Assembly (NCBI GenBank): GCA_030041435.1 | Contig: JASHNW010000040.1 | Coordinates: 91,220-155,219, forward strand | Reading direction: 5' to 3' | DNA: 64,000 nucleotides | From: Acidobacteriaceae bacterium | GTDB taxonomy: Bacteria; Acidobacteriota; Terriglobia; Terriglobales; Acidobacteriaceae | Shown: positions 34,739-47,879 of the stretch, one piece after another | How positions within the stretch are numbered: position 1 is the stretch's first letter | Layout: every line of letters starts with the position of its first letter | Translations under genes and position numbers: made by a program | Notes under the pieces: model-generated | Told to the model about the DNA's origin: nothing | The model's database searches: none | Seen by the model: only the letters and a program-made list of their open reading frames with translations

Positions 34739-35710
34739 ATGCGCAGAGTGAAATTGGTTCTCCAGAGACTGGCGAGCGCCGGCGTTGTATTGGGGGGCAT
34801 GCTCGTCAGCAGCTCGGGCGCGAAGGCGCAAAGAAAGGACACAGCAGTGGAACAGCCGGTGTTTTATCGCACGGTGAAGGTCGACGGGCTTTCGATCTTT
34901 TACAGAGAAGCGGGGCCGAAAGACGCTCCGACGATTCTGCTGCTGCACGGTCTGCCATCGTCGTCGCGCATGTTTCAGCCGCTGCTGACGCGGCTTTCCG
35001 ACAGCTACCATCTGGTGGCGCCCGACTATCCAGGCTTCGGACACAGCGACTGGCCCGACCCGAAGGAGTTCGCTTACACCTTCGACCACATAGCCGCGGT
35101 GATGGAGGATTTCACGCAGGCGCTGGGGTTGCGGCACTACACGCTCTACATGCAGGACTACGGCGGGCCGGTCGGCTTTCGCATGACGCTGGCTCATCCG
35201 GAGCAGGTGCAGGCGCTGATAGTGCAGGATGCAGTGGCGCACAACGGAGGCCTCGGAGCGAACTGGGCGACGCGGCGAGCCTTCTGGGCGGACCGGGCGG
35301 CAAACGACGAAGCGCTGCGCAGGAATCTGCTGTCGATGGCAGCCACGAAGACGCGCCATGTGGGAGACGATCCGAACGTCGAGCTTTACGACCCGGATCT
35401 GTGGACCGACGAGTACGCATTTCTGAATTCGCCGGGGCAGGCACAGATTCAGAGCGATTTGTTCTACGACTACCGCACGAACGTCGACGCTTATCCAAAA
35501 TGGCAGGCATGGATGCAGAAGACGCAGCCGAAGCTTCTGGTGGTGTGGGGCAAGCACGATCTCTCGTTCGACGCCGGCGAGCCTGAGCGCTACCGCCAGG
35601 ACGTTCCGAATGCGGAGGTACACGTGCTCGATGCGGGACATTTCGCGCTGGATACGAAAGCCGACGAGATTGCGCGCCTGGTGCGCGCGTTCATGCAGAA
35701 GCAGAAGTAA
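34739..35710 (+). CDS. Exported alpha/beta hydrolase (haloalkane dehalogenase/epoxide hydrolase-like)
   Basis: A 323-residue protein. The ATG at 34739 was chosen because AGAGGA lies just upstream and it begins a basic, hydrophobic leader (MRRVKLVLQRLASAGVVLGG) consistent with export. The alpha/beta hydrolase fold follows: oxyanion motif LLHGLPSSSRMFQPL, strand HLVAPDYPGFGHSDWPD, nucleophile elbow LYMQDYGGPVGFRM with Asp as nucleophile (as in dehalogenases and epoxide hydrolases rather than the Ser of esterases), acid in VVWGKHDLSFD, and catalytic His in LDAGHFALDTKADEIA. Substrate unknown. Converges on the isomerase-like gene 25 bases away. Confidence 0.85.
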   Translation: MRRVKLVLQRLASAGVVLGGMLVSSSGAKAQRKDTAVEQPVFYRTVKVDGLSIFYREAGPKDAPTILLLHGLPSSSRMFQPLLTRLSDSYHLVAPDYPGFGHSDWPDPKEFAYTFDHIAAVMEDFTQALGLRHYTLYMQDYGGPVGFRMTLAHPEQVQALIVQDAVAHNGGLGANWATRRAFWADRAANDEALRRNLLSMAATKTRHVGDDPNVELYDPDLWTDEYAFLNSPGQAQIQSDLFYDYRTNVDAYPKWQAWMQKTQPKLLVVWGKHDLSFDAGEPERYRQDVPNAEVHVLDAGHFALDTKADEIARLVRAFMQKQK

Positions 35711-35735
35711 GCGGGAGACCTTCCGCGCCACCCGC

Positions 35736-37163
35736 TCAGCAGATTTGCACAACGGGAATCTCGAGCAGGCGGGCCAGCTTGCCGATGCGCGCGGCGATGT
35801 GGCCCACGCCCACTGCGCAATGATGCGCCGGACCCTGCTCATTCCAGTTCTGCACGAACTGCCGCGCACCAATGGGAAAGCGATACCGGCTGTTGGTGTT
35901 GCCGATGGCGAGCGTGGGGCCCGGCTGGGAAGTTGCTTCCGCTGCCAGCAGGCGGAAGCCGTGCTCGCGATCTTCGACGACCGAGAGCAGCGTGACAGGA
36001 CCGTAGCGCACCGACATCTCCACGGAGAGGCCGCGGCCCACCTTGCCGTGATACACATCCAGCGGACGCACGCGCGTTTTGCCTTCGGCAATGGCGATGT
36101 GGCCCGGCCCGTCGTGACCCATCAGAACGATGTCGTCGGTCAGGTCCAGCGCGTAGTACTCCGTAAAGGAGCCGCCGGCGCCGAAGCAATCCATGATCTT
36201 CATCGCGATGGCGTTCTTCACTTCGTACTCGCCGGCCACCGGAATGTGGCGCGCGGTAAGCAGCGACGTGCCGAGGATGATGGAGCTCATGGTGTCTTCG
36301 TTGGCAGCAACGCCGGTGCCCTTGTAGTAGTAGGCCAGCGAATGCAGATCGTGATTCTCGACGAGCCGGTCAAGAGCGAGCGAAGTGCGCGCAGCGCGGG
36401 CTAACTCGGCGGGCGAGCAATCGGGCTGGATATCGAACTGATACCCGAAATCCTGCACGCGCTCGGCGATCGCCTGCTCGGAGACCTGCAGGCGCAGCGC
36501 GCTCAGCTCATCGGCTTCCAGCATCTCGATGTGGCTGCCGAAGGCGATGCTGACCTGCGTGATATCTGTCGCGACGTCGAGCATGCCGCCGTAGTAATGG
36601 CCCAGAAGGCCGAGACGATTTTCGGCTAGCGCGCTGCGCACCCGCGCCGCCGCCACCCACTCCTCGATTTCCTGCCAGGCCTGCGCGTCGGTGAGCGCGC
36701 CGGTGACCTGATGAAACGGGAGCCGAGCGCGCCGCAGCACGTTGGCGATCTCCGGCACGGGACACGCCGAGCACCACGCCAGCCACGCGCCGGTCATCGC
36801 TGTGCGATTCGGCAGCCGATTGAAGGCCGCATAATCGATGGCCGCGCCGGGCTGCAGGTTGAGCACGATCACGGGAACCCGGGCGCGCTGGACGAGCGGC
36901 AGCACGGTGCTCGAAAGCGCGTAGGTCGTGACGTAAAGGAACAGGATTTCGATGTCGGCACGGCGACAGGCGTGGCCGGCCTCGCGGCTGCGCTGCGGAC
37001 TATCGACCAATCCCAAAGGCTCGACCTGCGCGCCCAGGCTCTCCAGCCGCGCCTGCACCTCGGCGAGCTGACTCTCGAGTTGCTCGCGCAGCCCCGTAAA
37101 CTGCGGCCAGTAGGCGTCGAGCCCGATGCCGCACAGCCCCACCCGGAGCGCTTTCTCCGCCAT
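35736..37163 (-). CDS. L-fucose/L-arabinose isomerase family protein
   Basis: A 475-residue cytoplasmic protein with the three-domain layout of L-arabinose/L-fucose isomerases: an N-terminal Rossmann-like domain (VGLCGIGLDAYWPQFTGL), a middle domain (RLGLLGHYYGGMLDVATD), and a C-terminal metal-binding region with probable ligands in ANEDTMSSIILGTSLL (Glu) and NEQGPAHHCAVGVGHIA (His). The family converts aldoses to ketoses using a divalent metal. It is not a close match to canonical AraA or FucI by eye, so the sugar is uncertain. Last gene of a minus-strand run, 9 bases after the GH39-like gene, so it probably handles the sugar that enzyme releases. Confidence 0.8.
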   Translation of the reverse strand: MAEKALRVGLCGIGLDAYWPQFTGLREQLESQLAEVQARLESLGAQVEPLGLVDSPQRSREAGHACRRADIEILFLYVTTYALSSTVLPLVQRARVPVIVLNLQPGAAIDYAAFNRLPNRTAMTGAWLAWCSACPVPEIANVLRRARLPFHQVTGALTDAQAWQEIEEWVAAARVRSALAENRLGLLGHYYGGMLDVATDITQVSIAFGSHIEMLEADELSALRLQVSEQAIAERVQDFGYQFDIQPDCSPAELARAARTSLALDRLVENHDLHSLAYYYKGTGVAANEDTMSSIILGTSLLTARHIPVAGEYEVKNAIAMKIMDCFGAGGSFTEYYALDLTDDIVLMGHDGPGHIAIAEGKTRVRPLDVYHGKVGRGLSVEMSVRYGPVTLLSVVEDREHGFRLLAAEATSQPGPTLAIGNTNSRYRFPIGARQFVQNWNEQGPAHHCAVGVGHIAARIGKLARLLEIPVVQIC

Positions 37164-37172
37164 GGCGCCTCG

Positions 37173-38687
37173 CTATTCCGTCTTCAGGACGGTCACCGCA
37201 AAGGGCGCGAGCGTCAGCTCCGTACCGCTCAGCGTGCCGGTGCGCGGCGCATCGTCGCCGGTAACTGCATCCACGGTAGCAAAATCCGCGTGAGCAAAGT
37301 CCGCGGGCACGGTCACCGTCTCTTCCGCGTTCGATTTGTTCACCAGCAGGATCTTTCGGCCCTGCGGCGTCGCGAATCCCTGCGCCAGCGGCTCGGCGCC
37401 GCCTCCCGATACGTCCGCCGAACTCTCCACCATCCGATCGCCGGGATGGAAGTTATCCACAATTAGCTTCAGGACCCAGTAGCGAGCGTTCGGCTTGCCA
37501 TTGTTGTAATCGATCATCGAAACGCTGGGAAATTGCGACGGATATCCCACTAACTGCGACTCGCCGATCACATCCACACCCAGCTTCGACAGCTCCACAA
37601 AGAGGTAAGCATAGAGCGAGCCAGCCGCGTTCCAGTAGATATGCGGAATGCGATCGGGCAGCGCCTTACTGGCGTCGATCTCCAGGCCATCGGTCGGGAG
37701 AATCACGCCCAGCTCGTCGGTGTCGATCTTCGTTTGCGGCGACAGGCGGTCGCGGATGGCCAGAATAAACCGTGTCGTCGCGAGGAATCCGTTGGCCTGA
37801 TCGAAGAACGTGTGCTGCCAGTCGCCGGGGCCTTCATCCATCGCCGGCGATGCGTAGAAATGGAACGAAATGAAGTCCAGAGGAATTCCGGGGCGGTGAT
37901 TCTTCGGGTTGAGGAAATACTCGTAGTACTGCGGGTTTCCGCCGGTGTCGCCAAGAGCCAGCCCTACAAACTTTGTCTCAGGACTAACACGATGGATGGC
38001 GGAAACGATGTCGTCGTACCTGCGCGTGTACTGCTCGGGCGTCGTGTGGTGTTCGGAATCGACCTCGTTCAGCACTTCCCAATAGGGAAAGTGGTAGTGG
38101 TAGCCGGACTCGTGCAATTTACCGTTTTCGTCGGTGAAGCCGCCTTTCGTGTACCAGCTCACGAGGCGCGCGTAGTAATCGCCTAACTCCTTTCCGCTCG
38201 GATCGCGCAGCTCCGTTCCCTGGGTGTAGTTCCAGAAGACCTGGTTAGGGTCATCGGGGTAAGTCACCGGCTTTTCCGTCTTAAACATCCACGCCGGAAT
38301 CGTACTGAAGTTGATAATCGTCGAATGTCCTTCGGTCGCCGCCAGGAAATCTTTTGTGATCGGGTCGATATAAGTGAAGTCCCACGAAGTACGATCCCTG
38401 GTTGGCGGCTGTAACTCGGCCACGGCCACTTTCGGATACGGCAGCCAGGGAACATAGCGCACATAATCGGCGCCCAGAGCTTTGAGCGCAGAGAAGGCGC
38501 CGTCGTGGATGGGCGAGCCCGGGTTCAGCATCGGGTTGGTGACCACCTGCAGCGTGGGCGTCGATTTCGAAACGCGCAGAGTGTGGTTCCAGTCGACCTT
38601 GACGACCGCCGGTTGCTGCGCCGCCAGCGTCATGCCGGCGCACAGCAGGATGGCGATGGCGGGGGAAAAAAGTGTTCTCGAATGCAT
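37173..38687 (-). CDS. Secreted GH39-like glycoside hydrolase
   Basis: A 504-residue protein from ATG 38687, selected by GGGAGG upstream and the signal peptide MHSRTLFSPAIAILLCAGMT. A (beta/alpha)8 barrel of clan A follows: the acid/base is probably Glu208 in YWEVLNEVDS and the nucleophile Glu325 in KIDTDELGVIL; FISFHFYAS is the conserved barrel strand between them. A C-terminal beta-sandwich (about 430-504; ILLVNKSNAEETVTVPADF) completes the GH39 layout. GH39 enzymes act on beta-xylosides, alpha-L-iduronides and related substrates; the target here is unknown. In operon with the TPR gene upstream and the sugar isomerase downstream. Confidence 0.83.
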   Translation of the reverse strand: MHSRTLFSPAIAILLCAGMTLAAQQPAVVKVDWNHTLRVSKSTPTLQVVTNPMLNPGSPIHDGAFSALKALGADYVRYVPWLPYPKVAVAELQPPTRDRTSWDFTYIDPITKDFLAATEGHSTIINFSTIPAWMFKTEKPVTYPDDPNQVFWNYTQGTELRDPSGKELGDYYARLVSWYTKGGFTDENGKLHESGYHYHFPYWEVLNEVDSEHHTTPEQYTRRYDDIVSAIHRVSPETKFVGLALGDTGGNPQYYEYFLNPKNHRPGIPLDFISFHFYASPAMDEGPGDWQHTFFDQANGFLATTRFILAIRDRLSPQTKIDTDELGVILPTDGLEIDASKALPDRIPHIYWNAAGSLYAYLFVELSKLGVDVIGESQLVGYPSQFPSVSMIDYNNGKPNARYWVLKLIVDNFHPGDRMVESSADVSGGGAEPLAQGFATPQGRKILLVNKSNAEETVTVPADFAHADFATVDAVTGDDAPRTGTLSGTELTLAPFAVTVLKTE

Positions 38688-38710
38688 TGCCGGGCCTCCC
38701 AGTGAAAGTC

Positions 38711-39937
38711 TCAATTACGCACCGATGGCGCTGCCGATGCTGCCGCGCTGGCGTCAAGTTGCTGCGGCGTTACCGCATCGCTGCCGACCGGTGCGCGCGG
38801 AGCTGCCGCAGCTGCACTGTGCAGCTTTTGGAACGTGGCCAGCGCCTTCGCCTGGCCTTGCCTGTTGCCGGTCGCGCGATCGGCCTGCGAGAGCCGCCAC
38901 CAGGCCACCTCGTCGTCGGGCCGCAGGCGCGTGGCGTGCTCCAGCAACGGAATCGCGGCGGCGGATTTCTGCGTGGTCAGATCGACCCCGGCCAGGCCGA
39001 CCAGCGCTTCTTCAAAATCCGGATAGCGCGCCAGCGCCAGGGCGAATTGCTTCCCGGCCTCGTCCAGATTGCCGCTCTGCGCCTGGATATTACCCAGCTC
39101 ATAGGCCGCATTGCCGTTGGCGGGATCGACCGTTAACTCAGCGGTAAATTCGCGGAGCGCCGCTTCGCGATCCTGGGGATTTGCCGAGTCGCGGAAGCGC
39201 GCGAGATAGACGCGGCCGAGACGATAGTGGATGCCGGGGCGATTGGGATCAAGCACGAGAACGTGGTTGAAAGCGACGATGGCGGCGGCGTAGTTCTTCT
39301 GGCTCTCGTTGGCTTCGCCCTGCGCCTGCAGCATCCAGATGGAGTTGGGCGCCTTGTCGTGAAGCTTTTCCATGACTAAGTAAGCAAAGTTACCGTAGAT
39401 GCGGCCGGTGTTGTAGAGCACCTCCGGATCGTCGGGATAGTAGCGGTTAAGAGCGAGCGCCGTTTCCACCGCGTCGGCGTCGCGGCCCAGGCCGGTGTAG
39501 GCGCGGAGGAGCTGCAAGCCGCACATGCGCCTGGTGTCAGGATCGGCGGACTGCCTGAATCCTTTCTCAAGAAGCGGCAGCGCATCCTGGTAGCGGCCGA
39601 GTTCGGACAAGGAAAGAGCCAGCAGGCTGTCGAGCCGGGGCAGGCCGGGCTTGAGCTTTTGCGCGGTGCGAACCTCGCGCACGGAGAGCTGATACTCGCG
39701 CAACTTGAAGTAGAGGGCGGCCAGGGTCGCATGAACCTCGGGAACCTGAGGGTAGAGTTTTGCGAGCTGCTCGAAGTCGGCGCGGGCCTCATCAAAATGG
39801 CCTGCGGCAAGGGCCTGCTGGCCGTCGGCGGCCAGCCGACCGGGGTCGTTGCCGGCGCCGGTCTGGGTGCGCGCCAGCGGGGGAGAAAGAGAGATGAGCG
39901 CCACGAGCAGGCCAACTCTCGACCAGACACAGATCAT
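38711..39937 (-). CDS. Secreted TPR-repeat protein
   Basis: A 408-residue protein with a signal peptide (MICVWSRVGLLVALISLSPP, cleavage near ARTQ) and at least eight tetratricopeptide repeats between about 30 and 370, for example ADFEQLAKLYPQVPEVHATL, RYPDFEEALVGLAGVDLTTQ and AIVAFNHVLVLDPNRPGIHY. The C-terminal tail is Ala-rich (AASAAPSVRN). TPR proteins scaffold complexes; in acidobacterial polysaccharide loci they often follow a TonB receptor gene. It ends 23 bases before the GH39-like gene and begins 84 bases after the receptor gene, with a hairpin between. Confidence 0.85.
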   Translation of the reverse strand: MICVWSRVGLLVALISLSPPLARTQTGAGNDPGRLAADGQQALAAGHFDEARADFEQLAKLYPQVPEVHATLAALYFKLREYQLSVREVRTAQKLKPGLPRLDSLLALSLSELGRYQDALPLLEKGFRQSADPDTRRMCGLQLLRAYTGLGRDADAVETALALNRYYPDDPEVLYNTGRIYGNFAYLVMEKLHDKAPNSIWMLQAQGEANESQKNYAAAIVAFNHVLVLDPNRPGIHYRLGRVYLARFRDSANPQDREAALREFTAELTVDPANGNAAYELGNIQAQSGNLDEAGKQFALALARYPDFEEALVGLAGVDLTTQKSAAAIPLLEHATRLRPDDEVAWWRLSQADRATGNRQGQAKALATFQKLHSAAAAAPRAPVGSDAVTPQQLDASAAASAAPSVRN

Positions 39938-39967
39938 GGACGGAGTGTAACTCCCGGACGGAGGGGC

Positions 39968-39992
39968 CCGCCACGCTGCAATGGCGTGGCGG
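39968..39992 (-). terminator. Hairpin between receptor and TPR genes
   Basis: CCGCCACGC (39968-39976) and GCGTGGCGG (39984-39992) form a perfect 9-base stem with a 7-base loop, 30 bases past the receptor stop codon. Possibly an attenuator that lowers expression of the downstream genes relative to the receptor. Confidence 0.5.
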
Positions 39993-40021
39993 AGGGCTGA
40001 AGTGAAGCAACAGGAGACAAG

Positions 40022-43000
40022 TCAGAACGTGATCTTTCCGCCGAACTGAAGGATACGGGCGGAGGATGTGCCCGTGATCAGCCCAAAGTTCGATGCGCCT
40101 ATGCCGGCCGAGACCGGTTCGTTGCCGCCCGATCCGGCCACCAGCAGGCCGCCCACGTCCTGCGAATACTGGTGATGGTTGAAGGCATTGAAGGCATCCA
40201 CCTTGAAGGCAAATACGGCGTGTTCGGCGATGGCGAAGTTCTTACCGACTCCCATGTCCCAGTCGTTGATGCCGGGCTGGCTCAGGAAGTCGCGGCCGGT
40301 GTTTCCGTAGGTGCCGAGCTCGGGTTGCGTGAAACAGTTCGGGTTAAGACGGGCAAACTGAGCTAGCTGGCCGGTGTAAACATTCTGGTGAATTTTGCAG
40401 CCGGGCACGAGGTTGGCGCGGTTGCCGCCGGTGCCGGTAATGCTGTCAATGTCGCCCGCTCCCACACTGTACGGGAAACCCTTCTGGAAGGTGCTGATTC
40501 CGGTCAGCTCCCATCCGCCGATGGCCTCGTCGGCGGCGCGGTTGACTCCCGAGGCAAACCGCTTCCCGCGTCCAAAGGGCAGGTTGTAGACGTAGCTGGC
40601 CACGAACCGATAAGGCACGTCGAAGTCCGAGGGACCATAGTCCAGATTTGGCCGGTGGTTGTCCATGTAGCCCTCGTAGCCGGTCAGGCTGGCGCCAGCT
40701 CCGGCGGTCGCCGACTTATCATCGAGGCTCTTGGCCCAGGTAAAGACGGAAGTGAGGGCAAGGTCGTGGGCGCGATGTTCAAACTTGATGTTACCCGCGT
40801 CATAGTGAGAGTAGCCGTGGAAGTCGCTGTCGATGTAGATGTTGTTGAAGTTCGGATAGGGCAGCCGGCTGGAGTATAGGCAGGGGGCAACAGTAAGGTT
40901 GGTGTAGTTGCCGCTGGAATCCGTCTGATTGCAAAAAGCCACCTGCGCGGATGTGAGATCGTTTGCCTGGGCGATGTCGTGCCGGTCGAGCAGGTGAACT
41001 GAGTGGCTTCCGATGTAGTTCACCTCGAGAGTGGTGTTCCTTGCCATCTCGCGCTCCACCGACAGGGTCCATTGCTCAACGTAAGGATCGAGCGGGTTCT
41101 CCGACTCGATGACGGCGATGAACGACAGCGACGCCTCGGGGAAGGGCCCCAGCGCGGTATAGGGAATGAACAACTGGTTGCTCAGTTTGGGATCGAGAGA
41201 GGGTATCGGAGTGGTAGCGGGGCTGAGACTGTTGCGGATGCTGTAGGGATAGATGTCGGCGGAGTCGTCGATCTCGCGGCCTTCATAGGAGGTGTAGAAC
41301 ATCCCGAATCCACCGCGCACGACGGTCTTATCGGTCAGGCGATAGTCGACGCCGAGGCGCGGCGCGAAGGGAGTCTTCTGGCCGGCACGCGGCACCGATC
41401 CGCAGTAGCGAAGGACGGGGTCGGCTTGAGCCGGGTAGAGGATGCCGTGGCCGGGAGCGACTCCGTCGGTGGTCAGGGTGGGATCGGCATAGCAGAGACC
41501 GCCCAGCGGGTTTTGCGTGTCGAGCCAGAAGAAGTGATTCTGGGCGGCGTGGGTGGCGGCGCGGAAGTCCCAGCGCAGGCCGTAATTGATGGTGAGCTTC
41601 GGGTTAACCCTCCAGTCGTCTTCCGCATAAGGCGCAAAGTAGTCGTAGATGTGGGTCTGTGGGTTGCCGGCCTGGTCGCTCGGGCTGAGCGGACCGGGAA
41701 CGAATCCACCGACATTGTTGTAGTAGCCGAGCATCATATCGGCCACGGCATTGCCGGTGCCGCAAAGGGAAACAGTCGCAGTATCGCCATTTTGCCCCGG
41801 TGTGTTGGGACAACTCGAGGTGCCGGCGCCGGGGTTGCCGGCCGGGATCGGCGCGCTGTTGGTCGTAATCGTCGACGAGCTGAAGCCCCAGTCGCCGTAG
41901 AAATCGTCGTCCAGATTGCGGGTGATGGTCCAGTGGCGATAATCGACACCGAAGCCCAGGGTGTGGCGGCCTTTGACCCAGGTATACGAATCGGCGAACT
42001 CCCATTGCGGACTGAATGAGCCGCTGTAGGAGTTGACCGGCCCACCGCCGCTCGAGTATGTCGTCAGGCCGACATTGGGCCACGTTTGCTGCAGGGCCGC
42101 GAACTTGGTAAAGACCCCGGTTTCGCCCAAAGCCGAAATGACCGAAGCAGGCGGCGCTGCGGAACCTTCCGGCGCATTCGCGGAGAGATATCCGAAGCGG
42201 AAGTTATTGACCTGCGACTGGCCCAGATTGATGGTGTGGGAGATCTCCCAGGATTTGCCAGTCTCGAAATATTCCTCGAGTCCAAGCACCGACGAGCCGG
42301 AGTTGTAGTTAGCCTCGTTTTTATAGTTGGAATAGGTGAATCGGCCGAAGATCTTGCCCACTCTGCCGAGGTCCTGGTCTCCGCGATAGGTCTGCTGGTT
42401 CTGGTGCAGGGGGCCCGGGATGGTAACGATGTAGTTGGTGACGCCCTCCGGCTGGTTGGCGACGGTGGGCTTGCCCCAGTAGTTGTTCTGCACGGCAAGC
42501 TGCCCGATTTTGGAAGTGAAGCGGCTGGCGGGAATTGTGTTGTTGGGGAACGGGTTGCCGGTGAGCGGGTCGACGGGCATGCAGTTGTAACCCAGCCCCA
42601 GCAGAGCCGTACACTGCGGTGTCCCGTAATTCGGCAGTGTGCCACCGGGGAGAAGAACGCCGTTGGCCGTTCCCAGGTTCGGATATGTCTCGTTGGCGAA
42701 ATCGCCCTGCAGCACGGCGGGGTTGGGAACCGTATCTCCGAGAACGGTGCCGTTGTTCATGCGCCAGCCTTCGTAGTTGGCCATCCAGAAGGTGCGATTG
42801 CGCCCGTTGTACAGTTTGGGAAAATAGACCGGCCCGTCGGCAACGAAGCCGAACTGATTGAGACGCAGAGGAGCGAGCGTGGTAGGCGTGCTGGTGATGT
42901 AATTCTCCGCCGAGGGAAACGGCAGTGCGTCGAAGTTGTTGTCGCGGTAAGAATCGAAGATTGAACCGTGGAGCTGGTTGGTGCCACTCTTGCTGACGAT

Positions 43001-43717
43001 GTTGACCTGGGTGGCGGAGAACCCGTACTCGGCAGGGTAAACGCCGCTCTCAACCTGGAACTCCTGGATCGCATCCTGGGAAAGAATGATGGCCGGGGTT
43101 TCCATGGCGGTATCGGTGTTTACCAGGCCGTCGAGGGTGAAGTTGTTGCCTTCAGGGCGGCCGCCGTTGACGCTGATGGCGTTGCCTTCGCCCTGGCGCA
43201 TGGTGCCCTGCTCGCCGCCGATGGTGACGGCTCCGGCGCCGATGAACAGCAACTGGACGAAGTTGCGCCCGTCGAGGGGAAGCTCCTGCACCTGCTGCTG
43301 GCTCACCAGTTGCGTGAGCGCGGCGTTGTCAGTGTCGAGGGCGACGGATTGCGCGGCCACCGAGACGGTTTGGGTGACCTGGCCCGGCTTTAACACAACG
43401 TCGACGCGCACTCTCTGGTCGACCGTGAGGTTGATGCCGGTGGTGACCGACTTCTGGAATCCGGGGGCTTCCGCGGCCACCGAATAGTAGCCGGGGTTCA
43501 GCGATGGCGCCAGATAATCGCCGGCCGAGCTGGTGACTGCGTGGAAGGGAACATTGGTCGCTGTGTTGGTGATCGTGACTCGCACTTTGGGGATGACCGC
43601 ACCGGTGCTGTCGGTCACGGTTCCCAGAATGGATCCTGTGGCTCCTGCCTGTGCGAACAGACTGCCGGCCGAAGCCAGCAGAAAGACGAGTCCTAAGCTC
43701 AATCGCAATGCTCGCAT
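40022..43717 (-). CDS. TonB-dependent receptor, Oar-like with carboxypeptidase-regulatory domain
   Basis: A 1231-residue outer-membrane protein. The ATG at 43717 is chosen over 43744 because AAGGAGA precedes it and it starts the signal peptide MRALRLSLGLVFLLASAGSL. Residues about 28-110 form a CarboxypepD_reg/CNA-B-like beta-sandwich (ILGTVTDSTGAVIPKVRVTI). A plug domain follows (about 120-240; LPLDGRNFVQLLFIGAG, ISVNGGRPEGNNFTLDG), then a large beta barrel ending in the aromatic ARILQFGGKITF. Such receptors import oligosaccharides and other large ligands using TonB energy. Heads the run with TPR, GH39-like and isomerase genes, suggesting a glycan ligand. Confidence 0.92.
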   Translation of the reverse strand: MRALRLSLGLVFLLASAGSLFAQAGATGSILGTVTDSTGAVIPKVRVTITNTATNVPFHAVTSSAGDYLAPSLNPGYYSVAAEAPGFQKSVTTGINLTVDQRVRVDVVLKPGQVTQTVSVAAQSVALDTDNAALTQLVSQQQVQELPLDGRNFVQLLFIGAGAVTIGGEQGTMRQGEGNAISVNGGRPEGNNFTLDGLVNTDTAMETPAIILSQDAIQEFQVESGVYPAEYGFSATQVNIVSKSGTNQLHGSIFDSYRDNNFDALPFPSAENYITSTPTTLAPLRLNQFGFVADGPVYFPKLYNGRNRTFWMANYEGWRMNNGTVLGDTVPNPAVLQGDFANETYPNLGTANGVLLPGGTLPNYGTPQCTALLGLGYNCMPVDPLTGNPFPNNTIPASRFTSKIGQLAVQNNYWGKPTVANQPEGVTNYIVTIPGPLHQNQQTYRGDQDLGRVGKIFGRFTYSNYKNEANYNSGSSVLGLEEYFETGKSWEISHTINLGQSQVNNFRFGYLSANAPEGSAAPPASVISALGETGVFTKFAALQQTWPNVGLTTYSSGGGPVNSYSGSFSPQWEFADSYTWVKGRHTLGFGVDYRHWTITRNLDDDFYGDWGFSSSTITTNSAPIPAGNPGAGTSSCPNTPGQNGDTATVSLCGTGNAVADMMLGYYNNVGGFVPGPLSPSDQAGNPQTHIYDYFAPYAEDDWRVNPKLTINYGLRWDFRAATHAAQNHFFWLDTQNPLGGLCYADPTLTTDGVAPGHGILYPAQADPVLRYCGSVPRAGQKTPFAPRLGVDYRLTDKTVVRGGFGMFYTSYEGREIDDSADIYPYSIRNSLSPATTPIPSLDPKLSNQLFIPYTALGPFPEASLSFIAVIESENPLDPYVEQWTLSVEREMARNTTLEVNYIGSHSVHLLDRHDIAQANDLTSAQVAFCNQTDSSGNYTNLTVAPCLYSSRLPYPNFNNIYIDSDFHGYSHYDAGNIKFEHRAHDLALTSVFTWAKSLDDKSATAGAGASLTGYEGYMDNHRPNLDYGPSDFDVPYRFVASYVYNLPFGRGKRFASGVNRAADEAIGGWELTGISTFQKGFPYSVGAGDIDSITGTGGNRANLVPGCKIHQNVYTGQLAQFARLNPNCFTQPELGTYGNTGRDFLSQPGINDWDMGVGKNFAIAEHAVFAFKVDAFNAFNHHQYSQDVGGLLVAGSGGNEPVSAGIGASNFGLITGTSSARILQFGGKITF

Positions 43718-44415
43718 TTCCGGTCTCCTTGAAGGGGCTTCCAATATGCCTGGGGATGCAGACTACGTAGCCGATGCGGATCGTCGGAGGACAGCTCCGC
43801 GGCCGCCTTATCTCGATGCCGAAGAACAATACGCGCATAATTTTGGATGTGTCAAGGGAAACTTTGTTCCACATTAGAAACTTGGCGAAGCGACGATGGG
43901 ACGGGCGGCTGACGCAGCGGTTCGCCTGGTTAGGCTGCGGGGTGAGCCGCAACTATAGCGATTTACCAAGAGCGGCGCGCCCGAGATAACTCGATGCGGC
44001 GGGTTGCGTTATTCCAATACATAAAAGACAGCCAGCTTCACCGAAACCGGTGAATCCGCTGCAATGCCCTGTTTTCAGGAACTTTCCCTGCGCGCGGCCG
44101 CCGATCGCGGAGATGACGGACGGTCTCGCAATTTGGATTATGGGAGCGTTTCAGGCGACAACAGAAACCAGCGAGAAAGCCCCCGGCAGCAAGCCGAGAT
44201 CGCCGCGCACTTTGAGCGGAGCGGAGCATCACTTTCTTATCGCAATTGCCGGGCGCTGTGATTCAAGGGGTAAATAATTCTCTTTCCGATACTACGAGCT
44301 CTGTGCTAAGGTGTTTCGCGCATTGCGAAGCCGGGAACCAGACTGCCCCAGCGGACTGGCGCAAACGAGGCTTCAGTCCCCGCGGCGTATGGTCGTTGCG
44401 AAAGAAGGAGAACGG
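43718..44415. other. Divergent promoter region between carbohydrate operons
   Basis: A 698-base gap between the TonB receptor (minus) and the GH106 gene (plus). No gene-like frame was seen. It holds the dyad at 44037-44054 and AAGGAGA-type ribosome binding sites at both ends. Promoters for both operons should be here. Confidence 0.6.
44037..44054. promoter_or_regulatory. Dyad TTCACCG-N4-CGGTGAA, possible operator
   Basis: Perfect 7-base arms around AAAC, midway between the divergent TonB receptor and GH106 genes. The ACCG..CGGT core resembles operators of LacI-type sugar regulators. Role inferred from position and symmetry. Confidence 0.4.
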
Positions 44416-47838
<3,423 letters not shown>

Positions 47839-47879
47839 GAAGTTCATTCAACAATTCGACGCGTGGAGGTGGATCTAAG

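Noticed and set aside
43858..43871. GGAA-N6-TTCC motif upstream of the TonB receptor as an IclR site
   Set aside because: Arms of only four bases, expected often by chance, and no second copy was found upstream of the rhamnose genes.
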